This document shows, one piece after another, positions 6,680 to 12,320 of a stretch of DNA of 12,320 bases. Location of the stretch: the NCBI GenBank assembly GCA_017938785.1, contig JAGBAU010000124.1:1-12320 (forward strand), written 5' to 3'. The position numbers and the translations under genes were made by a program. Source of the stretch: Clostridia bacterium. GTDB taxonomy: Bacteria; Bacillota_A; Clostridia; Christensenellales; Aristaeellaceae. How positions within the stretch are numbered: position 1 is the first letter of the stretch; the number at the start of each line of letters is the position of its first letter. The notes under the pieces are model-generated. The model worked only from the letters and a program-made list of their open reading frames with translations. It was not told the origin of the DNA and searched no databases.

Positions 6680-7204
6680 TTGATTCGTCGGCTTTTTTGT
6701 GCGCTTTTGTGCATGATGCTGCTCACAGGCGGCGCACTGGCGCAGGATAGAAATGAACTGGTGCGGCTGCATGTGGTGGCTGCGGACGACAGCCCCGATG
6801 CCCAGGCGCTGAAGCTGGAACTGCGGGATACCTGCCTGAGATGCGCAGAGGTTTGCATCGGCGACGCGCCCGATGCGGATACCGCTTACATGCGCCTTGA
6901 GGAACACGTCGATGCTTTCGAAGCCGCCTGCACATCCCGTGCCCGGGAGCTGGGCTACAACGGCGGCATCGCTGCCGAGACGGGCGTATTCGCCTTCCCG
7001 GACCGCATCTACGCAAGCACCCTGGTGCCCGCCGGGGAATACCGGGCCCTGCGCATCACCATCGGCGAGGGCGAGGGCCACAACTGGTGGTGCATCCTGT
7101 ACCCCACGCTGTGCACCTTCAATGAAAAGGATGCAGCGGATGAACCCAATCCCCGGGGCGTCCTCGCCTGGCTGAAGGCAAAGATGGGAGGCTGGGCCGG
7201 ATGA
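6680..7204 (+). CDS. spoIIR: Stage II sporulation protein R
   Basis: Secreted forespore signal protein. In Bacillus it crosses into the intermembrane space and triggers SpoIIGA to process pro-sigma-E in the mother cell. The sequence shows an N-terminal signal segment (RRLFCALLCMMLLTGGALA), the family block RLHVVAADDSPDAQALKLEL (residues 29-48) and the conserved C-terminal block LVPAGEYRALRITIGEGEG, followed by HNWWCILYPTLC (residues 115-145 together). At 174 residues it is shorter than the Bacillus subtilis protein. It starts with TTG at 6680; AAAGGAGG (6663-6670) lies 9 nt upstream, and the next ATG would destroy the signal peptide. Its stop overlaps the sleB start as ATGA, so the two are translationally coupled. 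The upstream terminator and a possible sigma-F promoter suggest it heads its own transcript. Confidence 0.93.
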   Translation: MIRRLFCALLCMMLLTGGALAQDRNELVRLHVVAADDSPDAQALKLELRDTCLRCAEVCIGDAPDADTAYMRLEEHVDAFEAACTSRARELGYNGGIAAETGVFAFPDRIYASTLVPAGEYRALRITIGEGEGHNWWCILYPTLCTFNEKDAADEPNPRGVLAWLKAKMGGWAG

Positions 7205-7881
7205 GAAAGAAACTGACCTGCCTGCTGCTGGCGCTGATGCTGCTGTGCATGGACGCCCGGGCAGCGGCCGTGCTGGAGGTTGGCTCCCGGGGCGATGATG
7301 TGGTGAAGGTGCAGAAGCGGCTCATCCAGTACGACTACCTGGACGGCACCGCCGACGGCCGCTACGGCGAGGCCACCCGCAACGCTGTGCGCCTGTTCCA
7401 GAAGCGCAACGGCCTCCCGGTGGACGGAAAGGTGGGCCCCGCCACCGCCGCCGCGCTGGGCGTGACCCTGTCGGGCGTGAAGAGCTCGTCCTCGGCGAAG
7501 GCGGCTTCGGCTTCTTCGGCGAAATTTGTGTCCTCCGACCACCGGCTGCTGGCCAAGTGCGTGCACGCAGAGGCCCGGGGCGAGCCCTACAAGGGCCAGG
7601 TGGCCGTGGCGGCGGTGATATTGAACCGGGTGGCCTCTTCCTCCTTCCCCAACACCGTGTCCGGCGTGATCTACCAGAGCGGCGCGTTCACCTGCGTGGA
7701 CAACGGCTCCATCAACAACACCCCGGATTCCAGCTGCATCCGCGCCGCGCTGGACGCCCTGAACGGCTGGGACCCCACCGGCGGCTGCCTGTATTACTAC
7801 AATCCCAAGACCGCCGTGGACAAGTGGATCTTTTCCCGCACGGTTCAAACCGTGATCGGGCGGCATTCCTTCGCCATCTGA
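7201..7881 (+). CDS. sleB: Spore cortex-lytic enzyme SleB
   Basis: Peptidoglycan hydrolase (lytic transglycosylase) that degrades spore cortex during germination. The 226 residues contain a signal peptide (about 1-23), a PG_binding_1 domain (about 25-88, GSRGDDVVKVQKRLIQYDYL through AVRLFQKRNGLPVDGKVGP), a Ser/Ala linker (95-110) and the Hydrolase_2/SleB catalytic domain (about 113-226). The catalytic glutamate should be Glu124 in KCVHAEARGE, by comparison with characterised SleB proteins. YYYNPKTAVDKWIFSR is the typical C-terminal block. ATG 7201 overlaps the spoIIR stop, and GGGAGG (7186-7191) is 9 nt upstream inside spoIIR. ypeB follows 13 nt after the stop. In Bacillus sleB-ypeB is a sigma-G operon; here it is joined to spoIIR. 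Confidence 0.96.
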   Translation: MRKKLTCLLLALMLLCMDARAAAVLEVGSRGDDVVKVQKRLIQYDYLDGTADGRYGEATRNAVRLFQKRNGLPVDGKVGPATAAALGVTLSGVKSSSSAKAASASSAKFVSSDHRLLAKCVHAEARGEPYKGQVAVAAVILNRVASSSFPNTVSGVIYQSGAFTCVDNGSINNTPDSSCIRAALDALNGWDPTGGCLYYYNPKTAVDKWIFSRTVQTVIGRHSFAI

Positions 7882-7894
7882 GGAGGGACAACCC

Positions 7895-9205
7895 ATGACA
7901 AAACGAAACTGGATGCGCGCCGCCGTGGCGGCATTGGCAGCGCTGCTCAGCTGCATGATCATCCTGAACATCGCCAAATCCGAGGAACTGACGGCGGCGA
8001 AGATGCGCATCAGCGCGGTCTACGAAAAGGCCTTCTATGAAACCTGCGAGCTGACCGAGGCCATATCCGCCAACTACCGCAAGCTCCTGGTGGCCGGCGA
8101 CAACGCCCAGATGCAGGTGCTGCTGGGCGAAATCAGTCGCCAGACCCAGGGCGCGGCGGGCAACCTGGCGCTTCTGCCCCTGGGCGAGGAGACCATATCC
8201 GCCACCATCAAGTTCATCAACCAGGCGGAGGACTTCGCAGAAACCCTGTCCGCGAAGATCGCCGCGAATGAAACCGTATCCGAGGAGGATTACGCCGCCA
8301 TGGAGACCCTCTCTGAGAGCGCGGCCAAATTCTCGGTGGGCTTACTCAAGCTGCTGGAGCGGTATGAGCGGGGCGAAGCCGTGTTCGACGCGGAGGATTA
8401 CGCCGAGACCGGCCGGGAATCCCTCTATCCCCTGACTGGCGACGCCGCCCAGTACCCGGTTCTTTTGTACGACGGCCCCTTCTCCGACGGCGAGGCGGTG
8501 GGCGATTACTCCATGCTCAGCGGCGCAAAGGAGTTCACCCAGGCCGAGGCTGAAGCGCGGCTGCGCGCCTTCATCCCGGTGGAGGAAATCACGTTCACCG
8601 GCTCCAGCCACCCGGATGTGGACTGCTATGAGTTCCGGGTGGTGAGCGGCGGCGTTTCCATCAGCGCAGGCGTGACCAAGCCGGGCGGCCACATCCTCTA
8701 CCTTTTGCCGGAGACGGAGGTGGACAAGGTGAACTACACCCCCGACCAGCTGTGCGATATGGCCCTGGCGTTTTTGATCTCCCGGGGCTACGGCTCCATG
8801 GAGATGAGCTATTACTCCGCCTACGGCGGCATACTGACCATCAACTTCGCCGCGGTGCAAAACGGCGTGGTGCTGTATCCGGATTTGCTCAAATTGCAGC
8901 TGTCCATGGAAACCGGGCAGGTAATCGGCCTGGACGCCCACAACTACCTGCGCAACCACCGGGAGCGCAGCATCCCCGCCCCGGCCATCACCGCCGAGGA
9001 GGCCATGCTGCGCATCAGCCCCCGTTTGAAGGCCAACGCCGCGCGGCTGTGCATCATCCCCCAGAACCGGGCCGAATACTTCTGCTACGAGATCGCCGCA
9101 TCCGATTCCTCCGGGGACTTCCTGGTGTATGTGGACGCCCAGACCGGCGTGGAGCGGGATTTGATGCAGGTGATCTCCCGGGACAGCGGAACGCTGGTGA
9201 TGTAG
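7895..9205 (+). CDS. ypeB: Germination protein YpeB
   Basis: Partner of SleB, needed in Bacillus for SleB to be stable and held in the dormant spore; located at the spore inner membrane/cortex. The 436 residues match the usual length. There is an uncleaved N-terminal membrane anchor (about 7-27), a helical N-terminal domain (30-165), the conserved [12 protein letters not shown] (187-198), and three PepSY-like repeats (about 214-271, 283-350 and 366-422), each with an EA/QL helix followed by strands and a GxVIGLD-like turn. AGGAGG (7881-7886) overlaps the last base of the sleB stop and lies 8 nt before the ATG. No terminator follows; mazF starts 80 nt downstream, so read-through is likely. Confidence 0.95.
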   Translation: MTKRNWMRAAVAALAALLSCMIILNIAKSEELTAAKMRISAVYEKAFYETCELTEAISANYRKLLVAGDNAQMQVLLGEISRQTQGAAGNLALLPLGEETISATIKFINQAEDFAETLSAKIAANETVSEEDYAAMETLSESAAKFSVGLLKLLERYERGEAVFDAEDYAETGRESLYPLTGDAAQYPVLLYDGPFSDGEAVGDYSMLSGAKEFTQAEAEARLRAFIPVEEITFTGSSHPDVDCYEFRVVSGGVSISAGVTKPGGHILYLLPETEVDKVNYTPDQLCDMALAFLISRGYGSMEMSYYSAYGGILTINFAAVQNGVVLYPDLLKLQLSMETGQVIGLDAHNYLRNHRERSIPAPAITAEEAMLRISPRLKANAARLCIIPQNRAEYFCYEIAASDSSGDFLVYVDAQTGVERDLMQVISRDSGTLVM

Positions 9206-9241
9206 CCATGGAGAGAGGTATAAGCGCACCCGGCCGTCCCC

Positions 9242-9276
9242 TTCCGCATAGTATGCACCACACCCTCTATGCGGAG
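9242..9276 (+). promoter_or_regulatory. Hairpin covering the mazF Shine-Dalgarno
   Basis: TCCGCATAG (9243-9251) is the exact reverse complement of CTATGCGGA (9267-9275), with a 15-nt loop; U9242 and G9276 can add a wobble pair. The likely mazF ribosome site GGAG (9273-9276) is entirely within the 3' arm, 9 nt before ATG 9286. Folding of the mRNA would therefore hide the site. No T-run follows, so it is not a terminator. Confidence 0.65.
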
Positions 9277-9285
9277 CGTGATTCC

Positions 9286-9633
9286 ATGATAATGCGCGGC
9301 GATTTGTTCAGCGCCTGTCTGGATCCGGTGGTCGGCTCGGAGCAGGGCGGCATACGCCCGGTGCTCGTGGTGCAGAACAACGTCGGCAACCGCTACAGCC
9401 CCACGGTGATCGTCCTGGCCATCACCGGCCAGCTCAACAAAACCCGCCTGCCCACCCATGTGCCGGTGGAATGCGCGGGCACGGGCCTGCAAAGGGACAG
9501 CGTGATCCTGGCGGAGCAGATCCGCACCCTGGATAAGCGCCGCCTGCGGGAGAAAATCGGCTCCCTGAAGCCGGATGTGATGCAGCAGGTTTCCGAGGCC
9601 ATGATGATTTCCCTGGGCTTTCCCACCCATTGA
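9286..9633 (+). CDS. mazF: MazF/PemK-type mRNA endoribonuclease toxin (NdoA/EndoA type), no adjacent antitoxin
   Basis: Sequence-specific mRNA interferase. The 115 residues match the 116 of Bacillus subtilis NdoA and keep its landmarks: [20 protein letters not shown], Arg24 in [12 protein letters not shown] and Thr47 in LAITGQL (catalytic Arg25/Thr48 in NdoA), then [18 protein letters not shown] and a C-terminal helix. ATG 9286 fits the family N-terminus, with GGAG (9273-9276) 9 nt upstream. The frame is also open from ATG 9208, two nt after the ypeB stop, which would add 26 residues unlike any MazF. In Bacillus the antitoxin gene lies immediately upstream; here only 80 nt separate mazF from ypeB and there is no room for one. 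An antitoxin elsewhere is possible. A terminator closes the gene. Confidence 0.93.
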   Translation: MIMRGDLFSACLDPVVGSEQGGIRPVLVVQNNVGNRYSPTVIVLAITGQLNKTRLPTHVPVECAGTGLQRDSVILAEQIRTLDKRRLREKIGSLKPDVMQQVSEAMMISLGFPTH

Positions 9634-9640
9634 CGGGCGC

Positions 9641-9672
9641 AGGGCCACTGCAAAATGCAGCGGCCCTTTTTT
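9641..9672 (+). terminator. Intrinsic terminator after mazF
   Basis: GGGCC (9642-9646) and CTGCA (9648-9652) pair with TGCAG (9656-9660) and GGCCC (9662-9666) around an AAA loop, with one A/C mismatch in the stem. Six T follow at 9667-9672. It ends the spoIIR-sleB-ypeB-mazF block. Confidence 0.92.
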
Positions 9673-9673
9673 A

Positions 9674-9702
9674 TTGTTTTTTTCCTTCGTTTATGCTATG
9701 AT
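9674..9702 (+). promoter_or_regulatory. Extended -10 promoter for the dnaD-like gene
   Basis: TTGTTT (9674-9679) and TATGAT (9697-9702) are 17 nt apart, and TGC directly before the -10 makes it an extended -10 element. Transcription would start near 9709, which excludes the in-frame ATG at 9705 and supports the start at 9732. Confidence 0.7.
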
Positions 9703-9731
9703 TTATGTATCTATGCGAAAGAGGGAGAATT

Positions 9732-11162
9732 ATGCCGTTTTGCAGCTTTTCCAAGGATTCGGCCATGTTCGATTCCACCTCCATTGAGAATATGTTCCTG
9801 CTGGAATACCTGCCCACCGCGCCGGACGGCTTCCTGCGCGTATACCTTTATGCGCGCATGCTGAGCCTTCACCCGGAGCTGGGCGGCGATATCGCCGATG
9901 TGGCCAAGGCCCTGCACATGGACGAGGACGCCGTGTACAACGCCTTCCACTACTGGGAACAGCAGGGGCTGGTGGAGAAGCTGAGCGACCGGCCCGCCGC
10001 CTACGCCATGCGCCCCATCCGCGATAAATTGGTGTCCGTCTCCAGCATCGATACGGATTTCTACAGGTACAGGGAATACAATTCCCGGCTGCAGGACCTG
10101 TTCGGCGAAACGGAGCTGCTCTCTCCCCGCCACTACGAAAAAGCCAACGACTGGCTCACCGTGATGGGCTTTGAACAGGAGGCCGCGCTGCGCATCCTGG
10201 AATATGAATTCAACAAGCCCGGCGGCCGCAAGCCCGACGCCGTGTTCAAGCGCGCCAATGCCCGCGCCGTGGAATGGGCCGACCGGGGCATCCGCACCCT
10301 GGCGGATGTGGAAAAGGCCATCGCCTACAACGACCAGATTTACTCCATGGCAAGCGCTGTGATGAAGCAGCTGGCCATCTCCCGCAAGCCCACCGCCAAC
10401 GAGCTGGACTGCGTGCGCCGCTGGATTTACGACTGGAAGCTGAGCACCGAGGACGTGCTGGCCGCCTGCGCCCACACCACCAAGGCCCGCTCCCCGTCCA
10501 TCGCCTACCTGGACGCCATCCTGAAGGCGAAGGTGGATTCCGGCGAGGGCCAGCACTTCGAAACCGTGAAGGTGATTCTGAAGGAGCTGGGCGCAAGCAA
10601 CACCGTGCCCACCCCGGACCAGATCCGCGCCTACACCGTCCTTCTGGAGAAGGGCTTCGAGCCCGAGGCCGTGCTGCTGGCCGCCGTGCAGTGCGCCCGC
10701 AAGCGCAAGAACAGCTTCGAGGATCTGGAATGGATGCTGGACAACTGGGGCAAGGCCGGCGTGCGCACCCGCGCCCAGGCCGATCAATACGTCAGCGACA
10801 TGCAGCAGGCCACCCGCGAGGTGCGCTCCCTTCTGGAAACCGCAGGCCTCACCCGCCGCCCCACCATGGACGATCTGGACCGCTACGAGGGCTGGAAGCA
10901 GAAGTATACCATGGACATGATCCTCTGCGCCGCCGAATGCGCCCGGGGCACCCGGGTTCCGGTGCGCTTCATGGACAAGCTGCTCACCGAATGGCACAAG
11001 GCCAACATCACCACCCCCGAAGCCGCCAAGGCCCAGCATGCGGCCTTCAAGCCCGCAGCCCCCGCTGCCGCCGCCAGCCATTCGAACTACGGCCAGCGCA
11101 GCGATACTGACGATACCTACGGCAAGAATTCCTACAGCGACCCCACCAAGAGCCTGGAATAA
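9732..11162 (+). CDS. DnaD/DnaB-like replication initiation protein with four C-terminal-type repeats
   Basis: 476-residue primosome protein of the DnaD/DnaB superfamily. The N-terminal winged-helix (DDBH1-like) domain covers about 17-95, including LRVYLYARML and the IADVAKALHMDEDAVYNAF recognition helices. It is followed by four units resembling the DDBH2/DnaD C-terminal domain: about 132-197, 219-275, 292-354 and 376-435. Three begin with Pro-Thr (PTANELD, PTPDQIR, PTMDDLD) and all carry a helix-rich core. A disordered Ala/Ser/Asp tail ends the protein. Bacillus subtilis DnaD has one such unit and DnaB two. It probably remodels DNA and recruits the ATPase encoded 26 nt downstream for helicase loading. 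The Shine-Dalgarno is GAGG (9721-9724), 7 nt before ATG 9732. Confidence 0.88.
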   Translation: MPFCSFSKDSAMFDSTSIENMFLLEYLPTAPDGFLRVYLYARMLSLHPELGGDIADVAKALHMDEDAVYNAFHYWEQQGLVEKLSDRPAAYAMRPIRDKLVSVSSIDTDFYRYREYNSRLQDLFGETELLSPRHYEKANDWLTVMGFEQEAALRILEYEFNKPGGRKPDAVFKRANARAVEWADRGIRTLADVEKAIAYNDQIYSMASAVMKQLAISRKPTANELDCVRRWIYDWKLSTEDVLAACAHTTKARSPSIAYLDAILKAKVDSGEGQHFETVKVILKELGASNTVPTPDQIRAYTVLLEKGFEPEAVLLAAVQCARKRKNSFEDLEWMLDNWGKAGVRTRAQADQYVSDMQQATREVRSLLETAGLTRRPTMDDLDRYEGWKQKYTMDMILCAAECARGTRVPVRFMDKLLTEWHKANITTPEAAKAQHAAFKPAAPAAAASHSNYGQRSDTDDTYGKNSYSDPTKSLE

Positions 11163-11188
11163 GGGCCCGAAACGGAAGGTGAACACAT

Positions 11189-12163
11189 ATGACCCGTTCT
11201 GATTGCATCCGCGAGCTGCTGCTGGAGTACCAGGCCCTGCGCGTACAAAACGAGCAGGCGCTGGACGCACGCATCGAGGAAGCCGGGCGCATCGACCCGG
11301 AGATTGCCCGCATGCGCGAGGAAAACGCCAGCCTGGCTCTTGAAACCCTCAAGCGCATCCTCACCCTGGAGGACGAAGCCGCCCGCCGCGAGGCCGCCGA
11401 GCAGATGAAGCAGCGCGGCATCTTCAACAACCATGAAATCCGCAGACGCCTGGTGAAGGCGGGCCTGCCGGAGAATTACCTGGATCTGCACTACCGCTGC
11501 CCGGTTTGCAGGGATACCGGCTACGTGGGCGAAGCCCCCAGCCGCTTCTGCGAGTGCTTCGAAAAAAACCTGCGCATGAAGCAGTTTGAGGACGGCAGCA
11601 TGGCCGGCGTGCGCGAGCAGAACTTCGATACCTTCGACCCCAATTATATCCCCGAAGAAAACGGCCAGCGCGCGCTGCTTCTGAACGTGCGCGACCGCTG
11701 CGAACAGTTCGCCGATAAGTTCCCGAACCTGCGCATCCTGAACCTGGTGCTCTCCGGTACCAGCGGCCTGGGCAAGACCTTCCTGCTGAACTGCATCTAT
11801 GAGCGGGTGATTTCCCGGGGACAGAGCGCCCTGCGCGTTTCCGCCTACCGCATGTTCGAGGCCATGCGCAAGCAGCACCTGTCCAATTCCGCAGATGAAC
11901 AGAACTTCCAGCAGCTCATCGACGCGCCGCTTTTGCTCATCGATGACCTGGGCAGCGAGCCCATGATGCGCAACATCACCGTGGAATACCTGTTCACCCT
12001 TTTAAACGAGCGCCTGGCCGCCAAGCGCCACACCGTCGTGGCCACCAATATGACCCGCGACCAGATCATGGCCCACTACGGCGAGCGCGTGGCTTCCCGT
12101 TTGCTTGGCAGCAGCCACACCGTCACCTATGAACTGGAAGGAAAGGACCTGAGACAGCTGTGA
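11189..12163 (+). CDS. DnaI/DnaC-like helicase-loader ATPase
   Basis: 324-residue AAA+ ATPase that, by family, loads the replicative DNA helicase at origins or stalled forks. The N-terminal third is charged and helical (about 15-80, probably coiled coil). A Cys cluster follows, Cys104-x2-Cys107 and Cys121-x-Cys123 in YRCPVCRDTGYV ... FCECF, probably a zinc site as in the DnaI N-terminal region. The AAA+ core has Walker A SGTSGLGKT (189-197), Walker B LLLIDDLGSEP (248-258), sensor I ATNMT (285-289) and arginine candidates in GERVASRLL (298-306). AAGGTGA (11176-11182) lies 6 nt before the ATG. It follows the dnaD-like gene by 26 nt, the usual clostridial pairing, and its last bases overlap the GTG of the next gene. 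B. subtilis DnaI is similar in length. Confidence 0.93.
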   Translation: MTRSDCIRELLLEYQALRVQNEQALDARIEEAGRIDPEIARMREENASLALETLKRILTLEDEAARREAAEQMKQRGIFNNHEIRRRLVKAGLPENYLDLHYRCPVCRDTGYVGEAPSRFCECFEKNLRMKQFEDGSMAGVREQNFDTFDPNYIPEENGQRALLLNVRDRCEQFADKFPNLRILNLVLSGTSGLGKTFLLNCIYERVISRGQSALRVSAYRMFEAMRKQHLSNSADEQNFQQLIDAPLLLIDDLGSEPMMRNITVEYLFTLLNERLAAKRHTVVATNMTRDQIMAHYGERVASRLLGSSHTVTYELEGKDLRQL

Positions 12164-12320
12164 CCGAAACCGCAAGGCTTGTCTATGCCCGGCTGGATAT
12201 GCTGGGCATAAAATATGCCTCCATGGAGCATGCCCCCGCACGCACCATCGAGGACTGCCTGGAGAATGACAAGAGCCTGGGCGGCGTGACCGCCAAGAAC
12301 TACTTCCTGACCACCAAGAA
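12160..12320 (+). CDS. YbaK/ProX-type prolyl-tRNA editing protein, 5' part only
   Basis: The first 53 codons of a gene running off the right edge. The start is GTG 12160, overlapping the ATPase stop as GTGA, with AAAGGA (12142-12147) 12 nt upstream. The visible protein has the opening of the YbaK/prolyl-tRNA deacylase family: an amphipathic helix LVYARLDMLGIKYASMEHAP, then ARTIEDCLENDKSLGG and the conserved VTAKNYFLTTK in which the Lys belongs to the active-site region. This is the pattern of the stand-alone ProX/PrdX enzymes that hydrolyse alanyl-tRNA(Pro). Specificity cannot be confirmed without the C-terminal two thirds. Confidence 0.78.
   Translation, partial: MTETARLVYARLDMLGIKYASMEHAPARTIEDCLENDKSLGGVTAKNYFLTTK

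Noticed and set aside
5254..6858. A 534-codon open frame on the minus strand, opposite the HAD, GNAT and spoIIR genes
   Set aside because: It lies antisense to three well-supported genes, crosses an intrinsic terminator, and has the Val/His/Gly/Leu-rich composition of a GC-rich shadow frame with no recognisable domain.
9208..9285. A 26-residue N-terminal extension of MazF from ATG 9208
   Set aside because: The extra residues match nothing in the MazF family, no Shine-Dalgarno precedes 9208, and the family start falls at 9286. Use of 9208 as a coupled start is not excluded.
9206..9285. A hidden short antitoxin gene between ypeB and mazF
   Set aside because: Only 80 nt are available, largely taken up by the hairpin and the ribosome site; no MazE-like sequence is seen in any frame.
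9711..11270. Minus-strand 519-codon frame opposite the dnaD-like gene
   Set aside because: Antisense shadow with Gly/Val/Leu/His-rich composition and no homologous motif.
1..12320. CRISPR array, tRNA or rRNA genes, insertion sequence or phage genes
   Set aside because: No regularly spaced direct repeats, no cloverleaf or rRNA-like stretches and no transposase or phage motifs were recognised by eye; a tRNA/rRNA scan would settle this.

Overview
This window looks like chromosomal DNA from a GC-rich, endospore-forming member of the Clostridia. The support is a sporulation/germination trio (spoIIR, sleB, ypeB), a Firmicutes-type primosome pair (DnaD-like and DnaI/DnaC-like), an NdoA/EndoA-type MazF, a TSCPD protein of the type common in Clostridia, strong AGGAGG Shine-Dalgarno sites, and a 58-bp palindromic intergenic repeat of a style I associate with gut Clostridia. 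I cannot name genus or family from the sequence alone.

Layout. Minus strand, 2357 down to the left edge: galM (aldose 1-epimerase), then gltX (glutamyl-tRNA synthetase, cut by the window edge), 33 nt apart and probably one transcript. A divergent promoter region (about 2403-2492) carries a clear SigA-type promoter in each direction. Plus strand from 2525: a TSCPD protein, then a small membrane protein with a C-terminal His/Cys motif. An AT-rich 170-nt gap (3381-3550) follows, holding a SigA-type promoter whose spacer is one arm of a perfect 14-bp inverted repeat. Next come a zinc-ribbon/one-TM/peptidoglycan-binding protein (3551-5116), the palindromic repeat (5129-5186), a HAD-family phosphatase and a GNAT acetyltransferase, closed by an intrinsic terminator at about 6600.

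The second half starts with spoIIR, sleB and ypeB in tight order (spoIIR and sleB overlap as ATGA), followed after 80 nt by a mazF with no antitoxin beside it. The mazF Shine-Dalgarno lies inside a perfect 9-bp hairpin. An intrinsic terminator closes this block at 9641-9672. A new extended -10 promoter then drives a DnaD-like replication protein with what look like four DnaD/DnaB C-terminal repeats, its DnaI/DnaC-like ATPase partner, and an overlapping GTG-started YbaK/ProX-type prolyl-tRNA editing gene that runs off the right edge.

How the genes fit together. SpoIIR is the forespore signal for sigma-E activation, and SleB with YpeB is the cortex-lytic pair used at germination. The DnaD-like and DnaI-like proteins probably load the replicative helicase. 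The two membrane/secreted proteins of unknown function (2784-3380 and 3551-5116) share Pro-Glu-Pro-Thr linkers and Cys-based metal-like motifs. The least conventional parts are the joining of spoIIR with sleB-ypeB and an antitoxin-less mazF, the operator-like repeats at 3453-3507, the repeat-expanded DnaD protein, and an insertion just before KMSKS in GltX. I see no mobile element, CRISPR array, tRNA or rRNA.
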